Assembly: GCA_024734495.1 (NCBI GenBank)
Contig: JALMQS010000556.1
Span: forward strand, 1,364,001-1,428,000
Direction of reading: 5' to 3'
DNA from: Forficula auricularia
Lineage: Eukaryota; Arthropoda; Insecta; Dermaptera; Forficulidae
Length of the DNA stretch: 64,000 bases
Below are positions 54,728-64,000 of the stretch, piece by piece. A model generated the notes under the pieces. The model did no database searches. It saw only the letters and a list, made by a program, of their open reading frames with translations, and was not told the DNA's origin. The first letter of the stretch is position 1, and every line of letters starts with the position of its first letter. Both the position numbers and the translations under genes were made by a program.

Positions 54728-55508
54728 TATTTGTAAAATTCCAGAAGTCTTTGATTTTAAGTATCCCATGTAACAAGAGTGAAATCTATAAAATTTAAAT
54801 AAATCCTCGCAATATATAAGAATTATCTTTCCTTTCAAAATCAGTGTCATAAATCTTTGAAACAAAGGAGCTTCGATAGCTACTATAATCAAACGACTCA
54901 TTTAATTTCCAGTCCACCACCTGTCATTTTCATCATAAGCTAATTTGGATATTGAACCAGCTCAAACACTGACATTTTGCACTCATTTAATTACAGTTCT
55001 CCACTTCAGTTTGGATCAACACACACGTTTCACAATCACAAGGGCGGGCAGGGCTGTCTGGCAGGGGGTGGTGGACGGAGTGCTATCTCTTGTTTATACA
55101 GACGGTGTCTGCGCATGCGCATTGCATTTCCCAAGCAGATTAGCCAGATGGAATTAATGTGAACTTTTTTGTTTATTATTTTTATATTTTTTGTGTTATA
55201 CCTGGCAGTGGTTTAATTCGCAGTGCAAACAAAAAAAAACGAGAGGCTTTGAATGACTGAATGACTTGAAACGCGTTTTCGTCTATACGCAAATAGGCAA
55301 TTCAATGCATCGCTAAATAAAAGCATTTCAATTTTCAATATAGAAAGCAGTTCTATTTTCATTTTTTCATGCATGATTGATTATGTATTATTATTCATTA
55401 ATGATAAAAATGAAATATCATTGTTTATTTTTCGATTTTAATAATTTCTAAATCCAATTAAATAAATTTACTCACTGGCAGCTTGTCAGATACCTGTTAG
55501 CACACTTG
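54728..55508. other. Stretch with a GC-rich segment at 55040-55120
   Basis: GGCGGGCAGGGCTGTCTGGC and GCGCATGCGCA stand out; origin unknown. Short overlapping frames there are not convincing. Confidence 0.35.
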
Positions 55509-55747
55509 CTCTAGAGCAGTGATTTAAAAACCACTGTACCGCGGAACTTTAGTGTGCAGCGAGATTCTTGAAGTGTGCCGCCACTGCTATGAGTGGTCCC
55601 TCCCGAATTGAAATTTTTTTTTTTACATTTCATCAATTGACACTACATTTAATCTAAATATTTATTTGATCATTTGAACTGAAGAGGTAGTAACATTTTA
55701 TAGGATGGAGAATGTCCTATGATATATATATGGTATATATAATTTTA

Positions 55748-56335
55748 CTTAGAGAAAGTGGTATAGGTTTTAGGTGAAACATGATATTAATTAATAAAGT
55801 AAAGGGTGTGTAGTTTCACCGTGAATGAAATAAAACTCAAAGAGGTTTATACAAACTCAATATATTTCGGATTATTAGTCCATCATCAGGAGTTTACAGG
55901 TTAAAAACTAATATTATTTGAACAGTGATCACAAAATATAATATCAGATTGAAGGAGACAATAAAAGAGTGTGTCTTCTGATGGAATTATAAATTTTATT
56001 TATTTATAAAGAGACTATAGTTTCGAGGAAGATGATGAAGAGGGCAAAGCCTTCGAAACTATAGTCTCGTTATAAATAAATAAAATTTATACTTGCAGCA
56101 GAAGACATACTCTTTTATTGTCTCCTTCAATATATAAAAATTCTGCTACTCTCGGCAAAAAAACTTTCAATAACATCAGATGTTATATTTTGTGATCAGT
56201 GTTCAAATAATATTAGTTTTTAACCTGTAAACTCCTGATGATGGACTAATAATCCGAAATATATTGAGTTTGTATAAACCTCTTTTGAGTTTTATTTAAT
56301 TCACTGGGAAACTACACACCCTTTACTTTATTATT
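55748..56335. mobile_element. Palindrome F inside the hAT element
   Basis: Exact 14-bp duplication TATATATAATTTTA (55734-55747, 56336-56349). Arms mirror GTAAAGGGTGTGTAGTTTC, ACTCAATATATTTCGGATTA and AACACTGATCACAAAATATA. Cores: minus 55868-55900, plus 56229-56268 (CTGATGA, T, GGA/TCC, GAA, ATATAT, T). Confidence 0.9.
55948..56169. mobile_element. Family E copy 6 at the centre of palindrome F
   Basis: Duplication ATAATATCAG/ATAACATCAG around it. Here the full outer end (GCTACTCTCGGCAAAAAAAC) is on the right. The plus core 56030-56068 has GATGATGAAGAGGGC with GCCTTC, one stem mismatch; the left-arm core is mostly deleted. Confidence 0.85.
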
Positions 56336-56455
56336 TATATATAATTTTATAGGTACCGTACATCGATCAATAACCCAAATAAATAAAATTCTATTAATTT
56401 ATTTTTATTGTTAGTGTGCCGTGACGAAAAAAGGTTGAGAATCACTGCTCTAGAG

Positions 56456-57146
56456 TCTAGAGGATGTTTTCTAAGCATTTGGACATCTTCTAGACATCTT
56501 AAGGAGGTCTTTTTGCTCCAGTTGAGTCAAAAGAAGTGTAGTATCTAATATTTAATAAAATAAGTTAAAATACAAATGAAAAATAATAGAATTAAAAAAT
56601 AAATAGTATGCCATAAATGTTAGAAATAAAAACAATTATAAAAAAATAATTAAATTCAAAAGTTAGTTTGATTTATTCAAATCAGCTGATAATAACTCTT
56701 GTATGATTTGGCAATGCGTTGTATTAATACGGTTTATGTTTACATCCAAACATAGCATTTATGTGATTTTTTAAAGTAAATTTCTCATTAAATTCCTTGG
56801 TCAATCATATATTTTATTGCAAAAAGAAACTTGTATGTTTTAAAAAGCTAATTTTTAGTTTTTTTTTAACATTATCAATTCAAGTAATTTATAGTATAAT
56901 TTAAGAGAAAGTGTCAAGATCTTAATTTTCAATAAGACTTAGAAAATGTTTTCATTTTGAAAAATTTTATTTTCAAAAATTTGCTCGATAATGTGTGATT
57001 GAAACTTCACCAAAACATAGATAGAGACTTAAGCTATAATAAAAAAATTAAGTTATAGTTATAATCTAATATTTTTTATTTAACATTGCCGGAGAAAGGA
57101 CCTCCTTTTAAACATCTTAAAGACAATAAAAGCTGAATAAAACATA
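56456..57146. other. AT-rich stretch without recognised features
   Basis: Nothing supported. Confidence 0.4.
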
Positions 57147-57273
57147 TTCTAGAGCAGGAGTGTCCAACTTTTTATTCGGGCCACATTTGAAGAAAAAAAT
57201 TTTCTCGGCCGGCAGATAAAATATACTAATACTATTCATATTTGTTCATCAAAAAAGATAGTAATAATAACTT

Positions 57274-57890
57274 TTAAGAAGATAGGTGTTGGTTCTAGGT
57301 GAAACATTTTAATATAATAATAAAACTTAACCGAGATGCGAGGTAGGTTTCACAATAATAATAATATTTTATTTTATAAAATATGTATAATTTATTTATT
57401 TATTTATTTATTTTTTCAGATGGACAACTAAGTCGACCATTCCAGCAAAAAAAGAAAAAATAGATAAATTATTATTTCATGTATAATATTCACTTCCAAT
57501 TAATATTTAAATAGTCTTTTCAAATAAATTTATAGGAAAAATATGGAGAAAAATAATCAAAACATCTTTAGCAAAGTTTTCGGATTAAACAATTAAAATA
57601 ATTTTTCAAAGCTGTTTATATCCTTCCATTATTTTTATAATTTTATAAAAAAAAAACTTCTTTACATGTATTTTAATAATAATAATATTAATTACTATTT
57701 GAATTTATTTAATTGAAAAGATATTAATTTTTTGTCAAAATCTCTGTCCGTTTTTATTAGTTTCAAAGTAAGGTCTCTGACTCCTGATGATGGGCTCACT
57801 CCCGAAATATATCGAATTCAAAACTCAATTTTGTTTTATTTCTTTTTGTTAAACCTACCTCGCATCTTGCTCAAGATAGTTAATATTCTA
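57274..57890. mobile_element. Element U, copy 1
   Basis: GGTGTTGGTTCTAGGTGAAA, CATTTTAATATAATAATAAA and GATGCGAGGTAGGTTTCACA at the left; AAACCTACCTCGCATCTTGC at the right. Plus core at 57782-57816: CTGATGA, T, GGG/CCC, GAA, ATATAT, C. Confidence 0.75.
57782..57816 (+). ncRNA. Hammerhead-like core, AUAU type
   Basis: CTGATGA 57784-57790, T, GGG 57792-57794 with CCC 57801-57803, GAA, ATATAT 57807-57812, C 57813. Stem I is TC/GA. Confidence 0.6.
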
Positions 57891-57937
57891 GAATAATGAT
57901 ATCCACCATAATAAAGAATATATTATGTAGATATTAG

Positions 57938-58650
57938 GTGTTTTTACTTTACCATACAGGGTATGGTCAAGTTTTGTAATCGTGCATGAAAAAAGTGGGT
58001 TTTTTTTCTTCTTTTTTTCGAAATAACTCAAAAACGGGCGAAACTATTTCGATTAAAAAAATTGAGCGAAACCATGGCATTTCGCTCTACAAAAAAGCCC
58101 TAATAAGTGAACATCGAAAAAATTATATTTTTCGAGATTATAATTTTTATTGTCAAAATGTCTGTTAGTCTGTCTGTTAGTCTGTGCGTTACCAAATTTT
58201 GTGAACGAGCTAGCTCAAAAACTAGTGTGAATATCGAATCCAAATTTCACAGGTAGTTTTGGTCCATTGAGATTAAGAGCTGATTAGATTTTGGTGAATA
58301 TCGACCGAAAATTAAGGGGGGTGGAGGGGGGTTAAAAATTAAAAATCTAGGCCATTTGACCAAACTCAACCAAATTTTGTATACATAATCAGTGGGACCC
58401 CAGAAGACTAAAAATAGAAAAACAAACTGCCCAAAATGGGGGGGGGGGGTTAAAAAATGAAAATCTTGGCCATTTACCAAACTCAACCAAATTTTGTATA
58501 CATAATCAGTGGGATCCCAGAAGTCTAAAAAGCAAAAACTAACCCTCCTCCCCTACATGATTATAAATAATTTTATTAAATATTAAATATAAGTGAGGGG
58601 CCAGGTTTTATGGTAAAGTCAAGTGGATGGCCACATCAGAACACGTCAGG
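57938..58650 (+). mobile_element. Repeat family I, copy 5 (most complete)
   Basis: From ACTTTACCATACAGGGTATG to ACACGTCAGGTTATTT. Contains the GAGCGAAACCATGGCATTTC block, tandem TCTGTTAGTCTG units, and two ~110-bp units with CAACCAAATTTTGTATACAT and a G10 run. Confidence 0.85.
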
Positions 58651-59974
58651 TTATTTATTTTTGGAATCATTAAATTATCCAAAAGATTTTAAAAATTGTA
58701 TTTAAATGTTTACCTTGTCTATCATGAAGGTTTGAACAATTCTCAAAAAAGTAGTTGTCAAAAGAAATACACAAATCGCGACACACATAAAACACAAATA
58801 TTAAGCACTTGATTCGCTGGGTGCTCGACTCGAAATGAAATAAATACATTTCAATGCAAAAAACAGAGCAATGGGAAAAGAATCCCGTTTTACTTTGATT
58901 AGATATCAGGAAGGAAAATAATTCCAGATAAAATAAAAACATATTCAAGACATTCCCATTTGGTTTGAGATTGTTTTAAAAAAAACTAGCGTGTGCGTCG
59001 GTCAAGTGATTTTCACTTAACTTTTCGACATTCATTAAACATCAAAATTTTAGAGAAATAAACTTTCAAATAAATAGTTAATTAATAAAATAACAAATAA
59101 TCATCTAATTGTAATAAATTCTATCACAAAATTACAAAATCAAATTCAGTTTTACAGGTGTTATGTATGACCAATTATTATTATTGGTTAAAAATAAACA
59201 CTAACCAACCATTCAACCACTAACAGACATTTTGACTAAATAATTAATATCTTTAAAAATATAAATCATCAATATTCGAGGTTTTATTGAAGATGTTTTA
59301 ATTACTGAAATAATAAATATTTTAGAAAATTTAAATACCAAATGTAGATTGGTATTTAGAACTTGATAATTTTTGTACCTCTTAATGAGCTTCTAATTTT
59401 ACATTTCGGAAATTTTATTTTTAAAAATACCTTCTGGAATATGTAAATAAATATCTACTTACAAAAAGTTATATCATGAAAATTATGAAGCCTGTGATAT
59501 TTCTTTCTGGCTATAAAATTATTATAAAATTCTAATAAAGAGACAATTTTTCTTCAGATCAGTATCTAATTGTATTTCTATACATTCAGAAAGTTTACTG
59601 GCAAAAAATTTATATCTAATGAAAATGGAGTCGAAAATAGGCCAAAATGGTGATTATTTTTCCGAAAATCTTGAAATCTAGTTCCAGATTCAAAATATAA
59701 ATTTATCACTTTTCAGTTGATTTTCAGATTTCTTAGTTTAGGGGAAAAAATTGTCAGGGCAAATTGAACCAGATACAATTTCTAGTAAGTACATATGATG
59801 TTTTAAATAAGTTTATGATTTTATGTCGGACCGCATTCATTGCAGAGCTGGGCCGCGGGTTGGACAGCCCTGTTCAAGAGGAAGTATGCAATCAGGAATA
59901 AGGCAAGTGATCGTGTGAATTAACTTACTCAAAAACAAGAAAGACAATTCAAATTCAAATAAATAAATTAATAT

Positions 59975-60110
59975 AATAATAAAACTTGTGCAAGATGCGA
60001 GGTAGGTTTCACAAAAAGAAAGTTGTTGTGAAACCTACCTCGCATCTTGCTCAAGTTTTATTATTATATTAAAATGTTCTAGAACCAACACCTAACTCCT
60101 TAAAAGTTAT
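59975..60110. mobile_element. Element U, copy 2: short palindrome (136 bp)
   Basis: Exact 14-bp duplication AAATAAATTAATAT (59961-59974, 60111-60124). It is reduced to the outer arms, CAAGATGCGAGGTAGGTTTC and inverse, with no core. Confidence 0.88.
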
Positions 60111-60124
60111 AAATAAATTAATAT

Positions 60125-61331
60125 TATTCGCAAGAAAAAGATGAAATTTCTTTTTTTTTTTTGTTTGATTTTAAAAACTTCTAATTTCGATCAAATAAAT
60201 TTGCATAATTGCCAAATCTATTACAAAAAAGACCCATTCTAAGATCAAATAAATAATGTCAGAAGACTTCATTCCCACAGGAGTCCAAAAATGCTTTCCG
60301 GCCATTTTGCTAAACCCTAGAGAAGACTATTTTTTTTTTTTTAATAAATAATTACAATATATTAATGTCTTGATGAACCTGTACAATCACGAGTTATATA
60401 TAAAATTAATCAATTAATTTCCAGAAAGTCATTACCACCCAGTTATAAATTTCTTCATTATCGGTCGGATAATTTCATTTCATCCCAAAATCCTAATTTG
60501 ATCCTAAATCACAATTAAACCCGCTATCCTTTGGACCCACCTTGACATTTGCTTTGGGCGATCGTATTTCTTAATTAAGATGAAATATAATCACCAGTTA
60601 CCGATCTAGAATTACTGTACAGTACCAATTTTTTTTTGCTGTCCAAAGCAGAAAAGGATTACCGGATTGTGCAAGACTGGAAGGATCTGGGTTGGGGTGG
60701 ATGTCACCCGAGCTTGATGCTTATATGCTGGGGCATTTAGACACCCTTATGACCCTACACACCCTCTCGTAAAATGACCTAGAGAGGGGGAGTTTTGAAT
60801 TTTGAACGGTTTCACATTTCCACACGCAGACTCTATTTATTCGTGTTAAAATGCGTCCGAGGGTCTTTTAAAATGGGGAGAAAATGAGAAATTCGTCAGC
60901 ATTCATTATTCGGGAGTTATTTGGCAAAAAAATGAATCATAAATATTGCATGAGCATTTTTTTAAAAACAGAATTTTTGGTGGTAAATTAAATGTATGAT
61001 AGTTTAAGGATTCACATTCTGTAAAGAATAATTTGTTATTTATATGAATGACAGGATAAAAAAATAAATAATAAAAAAAAATACAAATACATATTATTTT
61101 AGGAGGAACCTTCTAGATTCAACATTATTAAATGACAGACAATCAAAAACAAAAAATAAATAAATAAATATGAATAAAATAAACGATCACAGGACATTAT
61201 GCAGAATTTAATGTAACGTCATTGCGGCCATATTTGAGGCTAAATTAAGAGCATTCAAAACCAAACAAACTGTTTTCATGTTGCTTTATTATAATCGATA
61301 TTTTTTTTTTTTTTTTTTTTTTGTAATAATT
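60125..61331. other. Stretch without recognised elements
   Basis: 60480-60880 is less AT-rich and unique here. A T26 run lies at about 61297-61322. No gene. Confidence 0.4.
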
Positions 61332-61339
61332 ATTTACAT

Positions 61340-61891
61340 CAGGGCTGTCCAACCGCATGCTGCCACACCACTGCAATGAGTGTGGCCCAACATAAAATCA
61401 TAAACTTCCTTAAAACATTGAGATTTATGTGTAGAGATATATTTATTCCCTTTTTCGAAATATGAATGTACATTTGTACAATACGTGAAGCTTTTTTCAA
61501 GAATAAAATTTACTAAAAGTAAAATTATAATCTCAAATATATGTAAGATTAACAAAATAATTAAGTTTCGAATAAATAAAATTTCTTCTTCTCATATTTT
61601 CATTTTCTAAAATATTTATTATTTCCGTAATTTATATGCTACGACACTAACCAAGTCTATTAGTTATCATTCTAGTACAAGAGGAGACAAGGAATTGGGG
61701 TTTTCTAGAACAATCACAATTAGTTGATAATTTCTCGGCTGGACTAAAACTTGTCAGGACTTGTCTTTTAAATCTTTGCACGTTCTTACATGTCAATAGA
61801 TAATGGATAGTCAGGGATTATTATATCCGTGACCTTTTTAAAAAATAAATTAACATTCCTCATACCCTTCTTTAATCCATTCGATTTAAAC
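61340..61891. mobile_element. hAT family H, truncated copy
   Basis: Starts CAGGGCTGTCCAACCGCATG after ATTTACAT and shares CTTAAAACATTGAGATTTAT with the next copy. No right end before 61892. Alternatively it shares the right end at 62525 (flank ATTTACAC). Confidence 0.65.
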
Positions 61892-62525
61892 CAGGACTGC
61901 CAACCCGTTGCCTAATATAAAGTCATAAAATTCCTTAAAACATTGAGATTTATATGTAGATACTGGAAAACACACAACAATTTGGCCTGATAATTTTTTT
62001 TCTCTAAAATAAGAAATCTGAAAATCTACTGGGAAGTTATTGAAAAATAAAAATGCTTAATTTTAAATATTGAATCTGGAATTAGATTTCAAGATTTCTG
62101 AAAAAATAATCATCATTTTGGTCTAATTTCGACTTCATTTTAATTAGAAATAAATTTTCTACTTGCAAACTTTCTGATTGAATTTTGAAAGAAAAATTGA
62201 ATATTGTCTCTTTATTAGAATTTTATACTAATTATCTAGCCAGGAAAAAATATAAAACAAAAACTAATACATAATATCACTTTTTGTAAGTATGTAGGTA
62301 TGTATTTACATATAAGAAAAGCTATTGTTAAGTATAAAATTTACGAAAATTAAAATTAAAAGCTCACTATGACCTAAAAAAATAAAGTTCTTATTTCTAC
62401 ATTATTACCTAATTATCTTTTTTGAATAACAAATATCAATAGAATTATAATATTTTATCCGCGGTCCGAGACAATTTCTTTTCTTCAAATATGGTCCATG
62501 TAAGCCAAAAGGCTGGACAACCCTG
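61892..62525. mobile_element. hAT family H, 634-bp copy
   Basis: CAGGACTGCCAACCCGTTGC to GGCTGGACAACCCTG; flanks ATTTAAAC/ATTTACAC, 7 of 8 matching. No transposase. Confidence 0.75.
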
Positions 62526-62533
62526 ATTTACAC

Positions 62534-62968
62534 ATTTGAACAGTAAGTGCTAAATTTAATATTCAAAATAATGGAAAAGAAGAAATATTCTTAAGGCTCA
62601 ATACACCGTTTTTTATATCTATATATTATGACATGGCCTTAAAATCTCAATAATACGAATGAAAAAATGATGATTTATTCATTTTTGAATCGAAAGTTCT
62701 AAAACTATAGAGGACAACCCCTAATCAGTTCTCGGCGTTAAAATTACAAGAACGAACTTTCTACGACTTTCCGTTCTTGAGTTATTGTGGATATCAGAAT
62801 CTAGACAGACACACAAATCACAGACAGACAGAAAAGTAATCATGGTAGAAAAATATTGTTTTCACTCCTCAGGTGTGCCGAGTAATATTTAAAGGCTTTG
62901 TATTTAAAAAATGTTTATATTCATTAATATTTATTTCCAATATATCCATCTATCTAGTCTATCTTCTA
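62534..62968. other. Stretch without recognised features
   Basis: Nothing supported. Confidence 0.4.
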
Positions 62969-63075
62969 TCTAATATATAAAAATGAATGTGTGATTAGGT
63001 GTGTGTGTGTGTCTGTAAATTTATGCTCATAAGTATAACCTCTATGGATTGCCTCAAACAAAAGGGATACTGTGA
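62969..63075 (+). repeat. Helitron-like start with (GT)n
   Basis: TCTAATATATAAAAATGAAT resembles the starts at 7769 and 39013. (GT)6 at about 63000-63011. No matching 3' end. Confidence 0.35.
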
Positions 63076-63739
63076 CGTCAGTACTAATGAAGTAAATTGT
63101 TTTATTTATCATACATATTACTAATATAATATTCCGAAATAGTATATGACATATCAATTCCGTACCTATTAAAATAAATGAATTTTTAAATAGATTTTAA
63201 ATGAATAGTTTTATTCTTATCATTCGAAACATAAACTATATTCAAATCTAGATTAATGATTCTTTAATTTATATGAATTATTGATACTATTATTAATAAA
63301 TGGAAAAGCAATTTATTCTAAATAATATATCTTAATAAATAATATATGAAAACAATTTAAATTTATTATTATTATCAATCAAAATACTATTTTCTAAATA
63401 CGGTGATACTAACAAATAAATAATGTATTTTCAATTCAAAACAATAAATTTCCTTTTATAAATAATAGTGAGTAATCTGATCAAAATAAAATTGAAAACG
63501 TAGAATCCATAAGGAAGACAATCTGTCAACTTTTCGAAAAATCTGTCATTACTAACCAATCCATCATTGAATTTGTTGAAAACAAAACGCATCACCATAG
63601 ATAGAACAGAGGTGCGAAATCCAAACTGGGGTCTGGAACATACAACTTAATCAAAAAGTATAGAGTGGATGAAGAAATTTATTTTGGAGTTTTTATTGGA
63701 ATTTAAAGATCCTCCTTACTTTAATAATGGTCTTATTGC

Positions 63740-64000
63740 CCTGGTGGACAATTTTAGAGGGTAAACACCTCTGCCCTGACTCTATCTATGGAAGTGAAGG
63801 CTATCCAGTTCCGATACTCCCTTCTCGTTTGAGCTGACGGTGAACAACACGTCTGGAGTCAGCCAGAAAGCAGAAGCTGCTGCAGGAGAGTCAAGTTTGG
63901 CCCTCAGGCGCCTAAAGAGCCTAAAGGACTTCTAATTTGTTTAGGGGTTTTTTCCTAGACGTGTAGCCAATAAAGGCTGAAGAGTCCCATCTATCCTTTC
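63740..64000 (+). other. Less AT-rich segment with short frame and AATAAA, at window edge
   Basis: A frame open for about 45 codons (SSDTPFSFELTVNNTSGVSQ, then KAEAAAGESSLALRRLKSLK, DF) ends at TAA near 63931. AATAAA follows at about 63969. This could be a last exon of a host gene or a cDNA-like remnant. I do not recognise the peptide. Confidence 0.3.

Larger units (their letters stand above)
55517..56447. mobile_element. hAT element, non-autonomous, hosting two nested palindromes
   Basis: Ends CAGTGATTTAAAAACCACTG and GGTTGAGAATCACTG with TGTGCCGTGACG near the right, typical hAT termini. Exact 8-bp duplication CTCTAGAG (55509-55516, 56448-56455). About 340 bp of the element itself remain once the insertion is removed. 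Confidence 0.9.
57155..59872. mobile_element. hAT family H, 2.7-kb copy filled with other repeats
   Basis: CAGGAGTGTCCAACTTTTTA and GGGTTGGACAGCCCTG are hAT ends with 7/8 matching duplication TTCTAGAG/TTCAAGAG. The right part (59340-59870) is the reverse complement of 61960-62250. Insertions inside: palindromic element U at 57274-57890 and family I at 57938-58650. No transposase frame. Confidence 0.8.

Noticed and set aside
1..64000. Penelope-like reverse transcriptase or GIY-YIG endonuclease to go with the hammerhead-like cores
   Set aside because: No such frame or motif was seen; the palindromes are treated as non-autonomous.
1..64000. LTR retrotransposons or endogenous viruses
   Set aside because: No paired direct LTRs with primer-binding sites, no gag/protease/integrase or viral motifs were recognised.

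Overview
This window looks like nuclear DNA from an arthropod, most likely an insect. It is very AT-rich and full of (TA)n, (TTTA)n and poly-A/T tracts. It carries hAT, pogo-like, Helitron-like and non-LTR elements, tRNA-headed SINEs and a decayed piece of mitochondrial cox1. I cannot place the species. I found no complete host protein-coding gene, no operon-like layout, no rRNA, no intact tRNA gene and no CRISPR array. Nearly every longer open frame is either a retrotransposon remnant or chance.

The dominant content is short non-autonomous elements. Most striking are several families of long, nearly perfect palindromes (called A, E, F, G, J, K, T, U and others here). Their arms carry a compact hammerhead-ribozyme-like core: CUGANGA, one extra base, a hairpin, GAA, a short self-complementary stem III, then a cleavage-site base. 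The helices differ between families but keep pairing. Many copies sit between 10-14 bp target-site duplications. This matches the known small hammerhead variants with reduced stem III linked to Penelope-like retroelements, but no Penelope reverse transcriptase or GIY-YIG reading frame is visible.

Layout. 1-5 kb: a TTAA-flanked element with a 61-codon open frame, then tandem duplications. 5-16 kb: LINE 3' fragments, a Helitron-like element, an RTE-like reverse-transcriptase pseudogene, an 8-bp-TSD MITE and a full palindrome. 16-22 kb: a cox1 NUMT, palindromes, a tRNA-armed foldback element inside a ~175-bp tandem array. 22-26 kb: a nest of palindrome, SINE, hAT-like MITE and R1/LOA-like LINE. 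26 kb and 50 kb: two related minus-strand motifs that look like recursive splice sites followed by a second 5' splice site, suggesting a long minus-strand intron. 28-36 kb: more palindromes, a tRNA-headed RTE chimera, a SINE inside a large inverted repeat, and a palindrome copy that carries 80 bp of flank from a neighbouring copy. 36-56 kb: further palindromes, Helitron-like and pogo-like elements. 55-62.5 kb: hAT elements, one holding a palindrome that itself holds another palindrome.

The elements do not form a pathway. They record an insertion history that can be ordered from nested target-site duplications: the hosts (hAT-like, inverted-repeat and family O elements) came first, the palindromes, SINEs and truncated LINEs later.
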